In this document: positions 16,976-24,322 of the stretch, piece by piece
Layout of the letters: the number at the start of each line of letters is the position of its first letter
Position numbering within the stretch: the stretch's first letter is position 1
DNA from: Bacillota bacterium
GTDB lineage: Bacteria > Bacillota > Clostridia > Oscillospirales > Ruminococcaceae
Reading direction: 5' to 3'
DNA: 64,000 nt
Assembly (NCBI GenBank): GCA_023415575.1
Contig: JAEZKF010000028.1
Span: 82,372 to 146,371, forward strand
The notes under the pieces: generated by a model
Seen by the model: only the letters and a program-made list of their open reading frames with translations
What the model was told of the DNA's origin: nothing
Database searches by the model: none
Made by a program: the position numbers and the translations under genes

Positions 16976-18070
16976 CTATATATCCTGTTGGTCTGCGTTA
17001 TCTGGGCCTAAACTCTCTTTGCCACTTGTATTTTTCCGTTTTTTGAATGCGTAGTCACCCATCTTGCGGACAAGGATTAGGAGAAAGTAGATGAGAAGGA
17101 CAGCGCCTATCGTCATAAGGACAAAGGTTATTGAAATCCCGGCAGTATCGGCGGGAGGGGTAACAGCCGCCAGCACAAACGGAGACTTACCAAAGCAAAC
17201 CGCACCCATTGCCATAATCGCTTGGGTGGTAGCGATGGAATCTGACCCTCCGCCTAGAACATGTGAAAAGCTGCCGTCACTGCATCGGAAGGAGAGCAAG
17301 GCATCGTATATTGAAATACCGTCCTTTGAAAATTGCTCACCTGAAACGGGTATCCCAAGCGAGATAAGCGCCATAATAACCGATGCGGTGCTCTCACAGG
17401 ATGGAGTTCCAATGGATGAAAAGGTAGCATCTTCGTTTTGAACGCTCATTAGCCATTGGACGGCGTTATCGATGGCGTCCGAAACTTCGCTGTCAGTCGA
17501 GTAGCGCGACAAAGCAAGCAGGGCATAGGCGGTGACGTCTACATCCGCATCTTTTGATTCATCCAGTTGAAAGCCGCCGTCTACAGTTTGAAAGGAGAGG
17601 ATGGCCTTGCACAGGCTATCACGGTTCCATGACGCTCCATCGGGTATTTCGTAGCCGCAGCAGTCAAGCGCAAGCAGTGCAAAGATTGGGCCGCTCGCAC
17701 CCTGCATGAGCATATCGTCCCAGTTTACAAGCTGGGTAATCAGGCTTGGTTGTCCGAGCGACGCTGCATCATATCCGCCTGCTGAGGTGCAAAGGATGTC
17801 ATAGGCAAGGTCGGTGACCTTTGTGTACCCTTGTTTATTGTTTTCAAGTGCTGTCTTTTTTGACTCGCGCGTAAGTTCGTCCGGAGCGGTGGCACCCGCC
17901 GCATTGAGCGCGACAGCAGTCCATCTGCCGGGGTTATCTGCAAGATATGTAATAGCACCGACCAGCTCAGCCGGCTTTTGGCTTTCACTGCTCTGTGCAA
18001 ACAGTGACTTAGTATTTGAAAAACACAGGATAACTGCTAAAGCAATCACGGCAAAACGGTGTCTTTTCAT
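16976..18070 (-). CDS. Exported, membrane-anchored prenyltransferase/squalene-cyclase-repeat protein
   Basis: About 364 residues. It has an N-terminal signal peptide (basic start, hydrophobic core, FAQ cleavage region near residue 26), then an alpha/alpha-barrel-like domain with repeats such as FQTVDGGFQ, VQNEDATFSS and FRCSDGSFSH. A C-terminal transmembrane helix at about residues 310-335 is followed by a basic cytoplasmic tail. The repeats are the Q-x-x-D-G-x-F type of prenyltransferases, squalene cyclases and the cobalamin carriers intrinsic factor/transcobalamin. The DDxDD-like catalytic motif of squalene cyclases is not seen, so a binding rather than catalytic role is likely. ATG 18070 or the adjacent TTG 18073 is the start, with GAGG upstream. 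It is followed by the DUF4430 lipoprotein. Confidence 0.8.
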   Translation of the reverse strand: MKRHRFAVIALAVILCFSNTKSLFAQSSESQKPAELVGAITYLADNPGRWTAVALNAAGATAPDELTRESKKTALENNKQGYTKVTDLAYDILCTSAGGYDAASLGQPSLITQLVNWDDMLMQGASGPIFALLALDCCGYEIPDGASWNRDSLCKAILSFQTVDGGFQLDESKDADVDVTAYALLALSRYSTDSEVSDAIDNAVQWLMSVQNEDATFSSIGTPSCESTASVIMALISLGIPVSGEQFSKDGISIYDALLSFRCSDGSFSHVLGGGSDSIATTQAIMAMGAVCFGKSPFVLAAVTPPADTAGISITFVLMTIGAVLLIYFLLILVRKMGDYAFKKRKNTSGKESLGPDNADQQDI

Positions 18071-18116
18071 CAATCTTCAATCCTCTTTTTGAGTTTATGA
18101 CATCTGAGTCCTTGCG

Positions 18117-18146
18117 CAAAAAGGCACGGCAGTAAAGACGCCGTGC
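18117..18146 (-). terminator. Intrinsic terminator after the small membrane protein gene
   Basis: On the minus strand GCACGGC, a nine-base loop, GCCGTGC and then CTTTTT. It separates the DUF5685/J-protein/membrane-protein set from the prenyltransferase-repeat gene, though read-through is possible. Confidence 0.8.
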
Positions 18147-18153
18147 GAAAAGG

Positions 18154-18708
18154 TTATAAGCGGCGGAACAGCTTAACACGTACCCACCTGGTATAGAACA
18201 ATATAATACTCGAAAGAGCAAAATCATATAGGACAAAGGTCAGGTTTCCGGCAACTAGAAAGATAGGCAGAGCGTATTGACCGAACTCCTTGAAGCTATC
18301 TATGACATACTGCATCTGAAATACATAAAAGATGAGTGCATAGCAGCCGAAAACACACAGGTTAAATACAGACAGCTTGAGCACCCATTCCACAACGCGG
18401 TTTTTGATGTGTTCAATCAATGACTTAATTATCGGATAGTGCCCAAAGAAGAACAGATATAATAAAGCGGCCTCGCGGTCGGGTGTAAGCAAGAGCGATA
18501 GCAAAGCGGTTGCAGCAAACACCGAGAAGGCCCATTTGTAACCAAGCTCGATTACAATACAGATAATTAGAGCACCAGCTAATCCAGGAAGGGCATAGGT
18601 AGCGATGGGGATGATGCCGGTGCCTACGAGCAAAATTAGCGAAAGAGCGGTGATGATGCCGCCAAGGGAGACCTTAAAGCTTGTTTTGCTACGGTTAGCA
18701 GCAGTCAA
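18154..18708 (-). CDS. Small integral membrane protein, possibly ECF S-component-like
   Basis: A 184-residue protein with five or six hydrophobic helices and a basic C-terminus. The order of helices and the motifs GGIITALSLILL at the N-terminus and FFGHYPIIKSLIE in the middle recall small Clostridia membrane proteins sometimes labelled ECF-type S-components, but I cannot assign it firmly. No ECF ATPases or T component lie nearby. TTG 18708 is the start: GGCGG lies eight bases upstream, inside the end of the J-protein gene, with a 14-base overlap. Translation is therefore coupled to the J-domain protein. Confidence 0.65.
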   Translation of the reverse strand: MTAANRSKTSFKVSLGGIITALSLILLVGTGIIPIATYALPGLAGALIICIVIELGYKWAFSVFAATALLSLLLTPDREAALLYLFFFGHYPIIKSLIEHIKNRVVEWVLKLSVFNLCVFGCYALIFYVFQMQYVIDSFKEFGQYALPIFLVAGNLTFVLYDFALSSIILFYTRWVRVKLFRRL

Positions 18709-19324
18709 TCAAATCACCGCCTAAGCATTCGCAGCAGCAGTCTGCGTACATCAGCCCGCAGCATAAATCGCAAGGCGAACATCCAACGATTGGCGTTGCA
18801 TCCATGCGGTATCCGCCGTTTCGCCCGGGATAGGTACCGCCCATGCGCTGGTAGTTAAGCGTATTGAGCGCAGCGGCATATTCCGCGTTGGTCGGATTCA
18901 TTCGGCAGGCGGTGGAAAAATACGTGTATGCGCTGTCCAGATATCCTTTTTTGTACTGGATGCTACCCTTTAAAAAATGCCATTCCGCATCACGAGATTG
19001 CGGGGGAATACCATCGAGTAGTTCCTCCGCCTCTACGGTGCGGTTTTCATTTATCAGACGGCGTATGTCCGCAAACTGAGATGCCCCGGAGCTTGAAGAG
19101 CCATAGCGGTTGCCCTGATTATAGCCCAAACGCCGCATATTCATGATGGTGTCATACGCCTCGTTTATCTCCTTCATCTTCTCTGAGGCGAGATCAGCAA
19201 GGGGGTTATCGGCATAGGCATCGGGGTGATATTTTTTTGCAAGCTCTCGGTACGCTTCCTTAACCTGTTGGTCGGTTGCGTTGGGGGATACGCCTAGGAC
19301 TTTATAAGGATCCATCATTTTCAT
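18695..19324 (-). CDS. J-domain protein with TPR segment and cysteine-rich C-terminus
   Basis: A 209-residue protein. The J domain covers about residues 4-65 with the HPD motif in KKYHPDAY and should stimulate a DnaK-type Hsp70. A short TPR-like helical repeat is at about 95-160 (AEWHFLKGSIQYKKGYLDSAYTYF cut into two helices). The last 35 residues carry nine cysteines including CSPC, DLCC, DCCCEC and DCC. This tail is unlike the zinc fingers of DnaJ and may bind metal or a partner. The start is ambiguous (three closely spaced Met codons, no good SD site). It lies 104 bases downstream of DUF5685 and overlaps the membrane-protein gene. Confidence 0.85.
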   Translation of the reverse strand: MKMMDPYKVLGVSPNATDQQVKEAYRELAKKYHPDAYADNPLADLASEKMKEINEAYDTIMNMRRLGYNQGNRYGSSSSGASQFADIRRLINENRTVEAEELLDGIPPQSRDAEWHFLKGSIQYKKGYLDSAYTYFSTACRMNPTNAEYAAALNTLNYQRMGGTYPGRNGGYRMDATPIVGCSPCDLCCGLMYADCCCECLGGDLIDCC

Positions 19325-19428
19325 CCAATCTGCCGCTGTGTTTCGGCGTGCAAAGCTATTATATATTATCCCTTATCATACACAGTAAAATGATAAGGTG
19401 AAAAAATCTTATTATTTAAAATGAAATG

Positions 19429-20304
19429 TCATCCTTGGCTTTTATCAATACGGTCACAAACCCTTGCGAGCGCAGCCGGCAGACCTAGAAAGACAATGTT
19501 CTCAAGGATATTACCATATTGGTATAGAGTAAGCAGCTGAAAGGCCTTTGTCATTTCGCCGAGGGTGAGGCGTAAAGAAGCAACAGCCTGTTCTTTTATA
19601 GCGGCAAATGAATCGTCTGATAATGGTGCTGTGTCGGATGACTCCAGAAAGGGGTTGTAGTTTTTGTGCTTGTAATCATCTTCTAAGTCATCCAGCGCAT
19701 CAATGAGGTAAACCCAACGCCCGAGCAGATAGCCAAATCGGGACAGAACACGCTGCTCGCGCTCATTGTTTGAGAGCATGGTGCATATGCTTGAGAGAGC
19801 GGACGCAGTAGGGTCAGCAGCATCGTCGATGTTCCTGAAACCCTGTCGTTCAAGGGACGTTTGCCGTTTCATCATATCGCATAGCAGTTCGTCAAGGTTT
19901 GGATAGAGGCGTTTTGCACGCCGCCTTGCGAATGCTGTTAATGGCCGAAGCAAAAGAGATACGGTCTTATCTAAAATATTGCCGTCGTTATAGTTATCCT
20001 CGTTCTTGTAATAAACCATCAGCATCGCGGCACAAGCAGTCAGCTGCAACTGCTCATTATTCTGACAGCACAGACGCTTGTTAAACGGGTGCATGATACA
20101 GCGCTGCTTGGATGCACAAACCGGCTTATCAGACAGCCCCATGCTTAATAAGGCAAGAAAGGTAAAGTCATAGTTCAGTGTCAGCCGCGCAAAGGGGCCG
20201 AAAAACCGTCCGAGAGATTTGCACAGCCCACAGTATACCGAACGGTAGGCTTCGTAATCTTTGATTTTCAGTTCCGGTTTGAGCGGTCTGATATAACCGA
20301 ACAA
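19429..20304 (-). CDS. DUF5685 family protein
   Basis: A 291-residue alpha-helical protein of the DUF5685 family, common in Clostridia, function unknown. The N-terminal YCGLCKSLG (about residues 29-37) and the later CASKQRC and RLCC give a set of cysteines that could hold a metal or iron-sulfur cluster. Around residue 200, YLIDALDDLEDDYKHKNYNPF (split here at DDLEDD) resembles the aspartate-rich helix of phytoene/squalene synthases, so a terpene-synthase-like fold is possible; this is inference. Start TTG with AAGGTGAT upstream. Followed on the same strand by the J-domain protein. Confidence 0.75.
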   Translation of the reverse strand: MFGYIRPLKPELKIKDYEAYRSVYCGLCKSLGRFFGPFARLTLNYDFTFLALLSMGLSDKPVCASKQRCIMHPFNKRLCCQNNEQLQLTACAAMLMVYYKNEDNYNDGNILDKTVSLLLRPLTAFARRRAKRLYPNLDELLCDMMKRQTSLERQGFRNIDDAADPTASALSSICTMLSNNEREQRVLSRFGYLLGRWVYLIDALDDLEDDYKHKNYNPFLESSDTAPLSDDSFAAIKEQAVASLRLTLGEMTKAFQLLTLYQYGNILENIVFLGLPAALARVCDRIDKSQG

Positions 20305-20543
20305 TTCATCACCTTTTTCGGCGCTTTAGGTTAATTCTATTGCGATTTATCTTGATTTTACTGTTTTTTATTGGTCAATTCAATTAAGAATCTGTAAATA
20401 ATACGTTGAAGTGTCAAAGCCCCGCCTGCATTATCAGTAAATTTCAAAAATTGATGACGGTCGATGTTGATAAATGGTTCATTTTTTGATAGTATTTAAA
20501 GATGTTGATTATTAGTCGGGCTCTGAGAGGATGAGTTTAAATA
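20305..20543. promoter_or_regulatory. Divergent intergenic region with a promoter candidate for mntP
   Basis: The 239 bases are AT-rich. The best plus-strand promoter is TTGATA (20467-20472), 17 bases, TAGTAT (20490-20495). I looked for a yybP-ykoY manganese riboswitch, expected ahead of many mntP genes, and did not find its conserved GGGGAGTA-type elements. No gene is apparent. Confidence 0.45.
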
Positions 20544-21107
20544 ATGAGTTTATTAACACTCCTAATCATGGCGGTTGGCCTTGCGATGGATGCCTTTGCG
20601 GTCTCGGTCAGCAATGGTATGTGTACCGATAAAAAGGGGATACGGTGGGCTTTGCCGTTTGCTTTGGCCTTTGGTATTGCACAGGGAGTTATGCCGCTTT
20701 TGGGTTGGTTGGCCGGGCAGGCCTTTGCTTCTGTGATTCAACGGGTTGATCACTGGATTGCTCTGGTTGTTCTCGTATTTATCGGTGCAAAGATGATATA
20801 CGAAAACCGAAGCAAAACCGATTCCTGTGAAGTGAATAATAAAGAACTAACTGCTAAAAAAATCATCATTCAGGCTATTGCAACCAGCATTGACGCCCTT
20901 GCCGTTGGTGTAAGCCTAGCGGCGATGAATGTCAGCATTCTTTATTCCGCATCGGTAATCTCTGTTATCACATTTGTGCTTTGTATGATTGGGGCAAATC
21001 TCGGAACCCGTATCGGACTACTGCTGGAGGACAAGGCGGAGATCTTCGGGGGCGTCATATTGATACTGATTGGTTTGAAAATCTTTGTAGAAGATATGTG
21101 GTTTTAG
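20544..21107 (+). CDS. mntP: Manganese efflux pump MntP
   Basis: A 187-residue MntP/DUF204 protein with six membrane helices in two pseudo-symmetric halves. The family signature with conserved Asp in the membrane is seen twice: GLAMDAFAVSVSNG near residue 16 and ATSIDALAVGVSLA near residue 113. It exports Mn2+ and protects from manganese excess. The length matches the family. SD (GAGAGG) is about 13 bases from the ATG, somewhat long. Confidence 0.93.
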   Translation: MSLLTLLIMAVGLAMDAFAVSVSNGMCTDKKGIRWALPFALAFGIAQGVMPLLGWLAGQAFASVIQRVDHWIALVVLVFIGAKMIYENRSKTDSCEVNNKELTAKKIIIQAIATSIDALAVGVSLAAMNVSILYSASVISVITFVLCMIGANLGTRIGLLLEDKAEIFGGVILILIGLKIFVEDMWF

Positions 21108-21123
21108 CAAATCTGCAATAAAG

Positions 21124-21233
21124 CGCGGCTGTTTCTTTGGCTTAAAAAACCTTGACGAAACGTCCGCGCTATCGTATGATTAAAACATTCTATTACTTTA
21201 AAGCGCAACGCTTTAAACCAATAAACAGCCGCG
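21124..21233. repeat. Imperfect inverted repeats flanking a promoter
   Basis: The left arm CGCGGCTGTTT (21124-21134) matches the reverse complement of the right arm AAACAGCCGCG (21223-21233) perfectly over 11 bases. With one gap and two mismatches the match extends to about 23 bases, through TTGG and TTAAA. The segment between holds the promoter below. The right arm also overlaps a second perfect dyad, TTTAAAGCG-CAA-CGCTTTAAA, at 21197-21217. Confidence 0.7.
21152..21180 (+). promoter_or_regulatory. Promoter of the sodium:solute symporter
   Basis: TTGACG (21152-21157), 17 bases, TATGAT (21175-21180). It lies inside the inverted-repeat-bounded segment; the dyad at 21197-21217 is just downstream of the expected start site and may be an operator. 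Confidence 0.7.
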
Positions 21234-21287
21234 GGGTATGAATGGACAACCTTGCCATCTGCGATGCGGCAGAACATGGGTGAGATT

Positions 21288-22796
21288 ATGGCAATCTGGA
21301 TTATCGTAGCTATTTACTTCTTGCTTATGCTGATTGTAGGTATTATCAGCGCAAAAAAGGCAAACTCCCTGACTGACTTTGTAGTTGGTGGCCGTAACGC
21401 AGGGCCTTGGGTTAGTGCGTTTGCGTATGGTACTACATATTTTTCTGCTGTTATCTTTATCGGCTACGCCGGTCGTTCCGGTTGGGACTTCGGCCTGTGG
21501 GCAGTGATAATTGGTGTAGGCAACGCCCTGCTTGGCGCATACTTTGCTTGGAAGGTGCTAGCAGAGCGTACTCGTAGCGTAACAAGACGCTTGAAGATTA
21601 AGACAATGCCGCAATTTTTTGAAAAGCGGTTTTCCAGCAAGGGCATGAAGGTGTATGCTGCAATCATTATCTTCATTTTCATGACGCCTTACTCTGCATC
21701 GGTGTATTCAGGCCTAAGCTATCTGTGTGAAAAATTGCTCAATATTGACTACCATCTCGCTATGCTGGGTATTGCAGTAATCGCTGCCGTTTATCTGGTT
21801 GTCGGCGGCTATGTTGCATCCCTGAGCGCAGATTTAATACAGGGAATAATCATGATTGTCGGCGTGTTCGCGATGGTGTTCTTCGTGACAAACTCCGAAC
21901 AGGTTGGCTCTATTGCAAACGGCATTGCTAACGTGTATGATAAAATGGTAGATAGTGGGCTTGGCGCACCCTCCATGCAGACGATTATCAGTCTGGTAAG
22001 CCTTGTTATTCTCACAAGCTTTGGCAGTTGGGGCCTGCCGCAGATGGTACATAAGTATTACGGTATTGCTAATCAAAAGAGCGTAAAGGCCGGTACCGTA
22101 ATTTCGACTGTCTTTTGTTCAATCATCGCAATCAGCGCTTATTTCATCGGCTCGTTAACGAGACTTTTCTTTACCGATGTGCCGGTTGTAAACGGCGCAA
22201 AAAACTACGATGTAATGGTGCCGGATATTCTTGTACAAACCCTGCCGTCCATACTGCTCGGCGTTGTGCTTGTTTTGGTTCTCTCCGCGTCGGTTTCGAC
22301 CTTGTCGGGAATTACGCTCACATCCTGCTCTGCGTTTTCCATAGACCTTATTCAAGCAACCTTCTTGCCCAAGATGAGTAAGAAGACAACGCTTCTTATC
22401 ACAAGACTACTTTGCCTATTGTTCATTGCCGCATCCTACTTGATTGCCTCGTATAAATCTCCCATCCTGACGTTGATGGCATTCTCGTGGGGCAGTGTGG
22501 CAGGTTCCTTCCTTGCTCCGTACTTATTGAGCTTGTACTGGAAGGGGATAAATAAGGTCGGTGCATGGGCAGGACTTATTGCGGGCCCAGCAACCTGCAT
22601 CACGCTTGCGCTCTTGTCCGGCTTTAACTCCGGCAAGTCCGCCGTATTCGGGGTTATTTCGATTGCGGTATCGTTCGTAGCCTGCTTTGTAGGCAGCCAG
22701 TTTGGAAAAAAGATGTCTGATAAGGAACAAACTGCAAAAGACCAGTTCTACGACAGCAGCTTTACGCTTCAGGAGAAGGACACTGTAAACGCATAG
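21288..22796 (+). CDS. Sodium:solute symporter (SSS family)
   Basis: About 502 residues with 13 or so membrane helices, matching the SSS family. Marks are GGRNAGPWVSAFAYGTTYFSA, here in two parts around residues 36-57 (helix 2 region with sodium-site residues), SGLSYLCEKLL, and ASVSTLSGITLTSCS in the middle helix. It should import an organic solute with Na+. Position ahead of an aromatic-acid ligase and IorAB suggests an amino acid or aryl acid as substrate, which is inference only. The start is uncertain: ATG 21288 fits the hydrophobic N-terminus, while earlier in-frame ATGs at 21252 and 21276 have no SD site. Confidence 0.87.
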   Translation: MAIWIIVAIYFLLMLIVGIISAKKANSLTDFVVGGRNAGPWVSAFAYGTTYFSAVIFIGYAGRSGWDFGLWAVIIGVGNALLGAYFAWKVLAERTRSVTRRLKIKTMPQFFEKRFSSKGMKVYAAIIIFIFMTPYSASVYSGLSYLCEKLLNIDYHLAMLGIAVIAAVYLVVGGYVASLSADLIQGIIMIVGVFAMVFFVTNSEQVGSIANGIANVYDKMVDSGLGAPSMQTIISLVSLVILTSFGSWGLPQMVHKYYGIANQKSVKAGTVISTVFCSIIAISAYFIGSLTRLFFTDVPVVNGAKNYDVMVPDILVQTLPSILLGVVLVLVLSASVSTLSGITLTSCSAFSIDLIQATFLPKMSKKTTLLITRLLCLLFIAASYLIASYKSPILTLMAFSWGSVAGSFLAPYLLSLYWKGINKVGAWAGLIAGPATCITLALLSGFNSGKSAVFGVISIAVSFVACFVGSQFGKKMSDKEQTAKDQFYDSSFTLQEKDTVNA

Positions 22797-22833
22797 TGCG
22801 TTTACGCTCAAGTCTTGATAGATATTTGCGAAT

Positions 22834-22869
22834 AATACTAAACTGCCCGTTATCGGGCGGTTTAGTATT
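22834..22869 (+). terminator. Intrinsic terminator after the symporter
   Basis: AATACTAAACTGCCCG pairs with CGGGCGGTTTAGTATT (one G-T) around a TTAT loop. The T run is short. Confidence 0.8.
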
Positions 22870-23005
22870 GTGTCGTTTATAAGGAAAGCTTTAAGTAACT
22901 GTAAAAATATGCATCAATTAAATACTCATAGCCGCCTGCGCATCCTGTAATCGGTTTTATTCCGTAATGCTTGCGCATAAAGCCACAAGAAAGGACATGG
23001 TTAAT

Positions 23006-24322
23006 ATGTTTTGGCAAAAGGACATTGAAACAATGAGCAGAAAAAAGCTGGAGGAAGTCCAACTAACTCGTTTAAAGTGGGTTGCCAGCCATTGCTACCA
23101 GACAGTACCGCTTTATCGCAAGAAGTTCGATGAGGCAGGCTTTAATCCTGATAAAATCAAGACCTTGAGTGATATAAAGTACATACCCTTTACAACCAAG
23201 GAGGACATCCGAGATACCTATCCTTTTGGGATGTTTGCCACCCCAATGAACAAGATTGTGCGCATCCACGCATCCTCGGGCACGACCGGTAAGCCCACGG
23301 TGGTCGGATACACCAAAAACGATTTGAACAACTGGAGTGACTTAGTTGCTCGCTTGTGTGCAGCAGCCGGAGCCAGCGAGGATGACATTGTTCACATCGC
23401 ATTTGGTTATGGATTGTTTACCGGCGCTCTGGGACTTCATTACGGATTGGAGCGTCTAGGTGCGACCATTGTGCCAACCTCAAGCGGCAACACCGAAAAG
23501 AACCTGATGCTCATGAAGGATTTCGGCGCTACTGCACTCGTTTCAACACCTTCCTATGCGCTGTATATGTCGGAGGTTGCCCGGGAAATAGGGTTTAAGA
23601 AAGAGGACTTTAAGGTACGCCTCGGGCTATTCGGCTCGGAGGGCTGCACGCCTGAGATGCGCGATAAAATTGAGCAGGCATGGGGCTTGTTTGCTACCGA
23701 TAACTACGGAATGAGCGAGCTCATGGGACCCGGTGTTTCGGGTGAATGTGAATACCGCTGTGGTATGCACGTTGCCGAGGACCACTTTATCCCCGAGATA
23801 ATCGACAGCAAAACCTGCGAGATTTTAGGTCAGGGTGAGGTTGGCGAGCTTGTCATTACCACATTAACCAAAGAGGGCTTTCCGGTGCTTCGCTACCGCA
23901 CCAAGGATATCACGCGCCTTAATTATGACGTCTGTGATTGCGGACGTACCCATGTGCGTATGGATAAAATTATGGGCCGCACCGATGATATGCTCAAGAT
24001 TCGCGGTGTAAATGTATTCCCGTCTCAGATTGAAAGCGTGCTGGTATCCTGCCCGCAGGTAGGCGGACACTATCAACTGATTGTACGCCGCGAGGGCTAT
24101 ATGGATACGCTTGAGGTCAAGGTTGAACTAATCGACACATCATTGCTTGAAAAATACTCGGAGCTTGAGAAGCTGCAAAGAACCATCCACGCCAAGCTAA
24201 AAACCGTTTTGGGCATCGACGCAAAGGTTTCGTTAACCGAGCCGAAATCGCTTGAACGGTTCCAGGGCAAGGCAAAACGCGTAATAGATCTGCGCAATAC
24301 TAAGGAGGAAAATCATCAGTGA
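23006..24322 (+). CDS. Phenylacetate-CoA ligase family protein, copy 1
   Basis: A 438-residue adenylate-forming enzyme of the PaaK type, which links phenylacetate or indoleacetate to CoA with ATP. The ATP loop is SSGTTGKPTVVGYT, the adenine-motif region FATDNYGMSE, then YRTKDI and the C-terminal lid [19 protein letters not shown]. Next to IorA it could also run toward ATP formation from aryl-acetyl-CoA. ATG 23006 has AAAGGA ten bases upstream; earlier Met codons are too near or lack an SD site. The stop overlaps the iorA GTG by four bases. Confidence 0.92.
   Translation: MFWQKDIETMSRKKLEEVQLTRLKWVASHCYQTVPLYRKKFDEAGFNPDKIKTLSDIKYIPFTTKEDIRDTYPFGMFATPMNKIVRIHASSGTTGKPTVVGYTKNDLNNWSDLVARLCAAAGASEDDIVHIAFGYGLFTGALGLHYGLERLGATIVPTSSGNTEKNLMLMKDFGATALVSTPSYALYMSEVAREIGFKKEDFKVRLGLFGSEGCTPEMRDKIEQAWGLFATDNYGMSELMGPGVSGECEYRCGMHVAEDHFIPEIIDSKTCEILGQGEVGELVITTLTKEGFPVLRYRTKDITRLNYDVCDCGRTHVRMDKIMGRTDDMLKIRGVNVFPSQIESVLVSCPQVGGHYQLIVRREGYMDTLEVKVELIDTSLLEKYSELEKLQRTIHAKLKTVLGIDAKVSLTEPKSLERFQGKAKRVIDLRNTKEENHQ

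Noticed and set aside
16906..18153. Cobalamin riboswitch supporting the intrinsic-factor-like reading
   Set aside because: No B12-box-like conserved sequence was found in the gaps upstream of either gene.
20305..20543. Manganese (yybP-ykoY) riboswitch ahead of mntP
   Set aside because: Often present before mntP, but the conserved loop sequences are not in this region.
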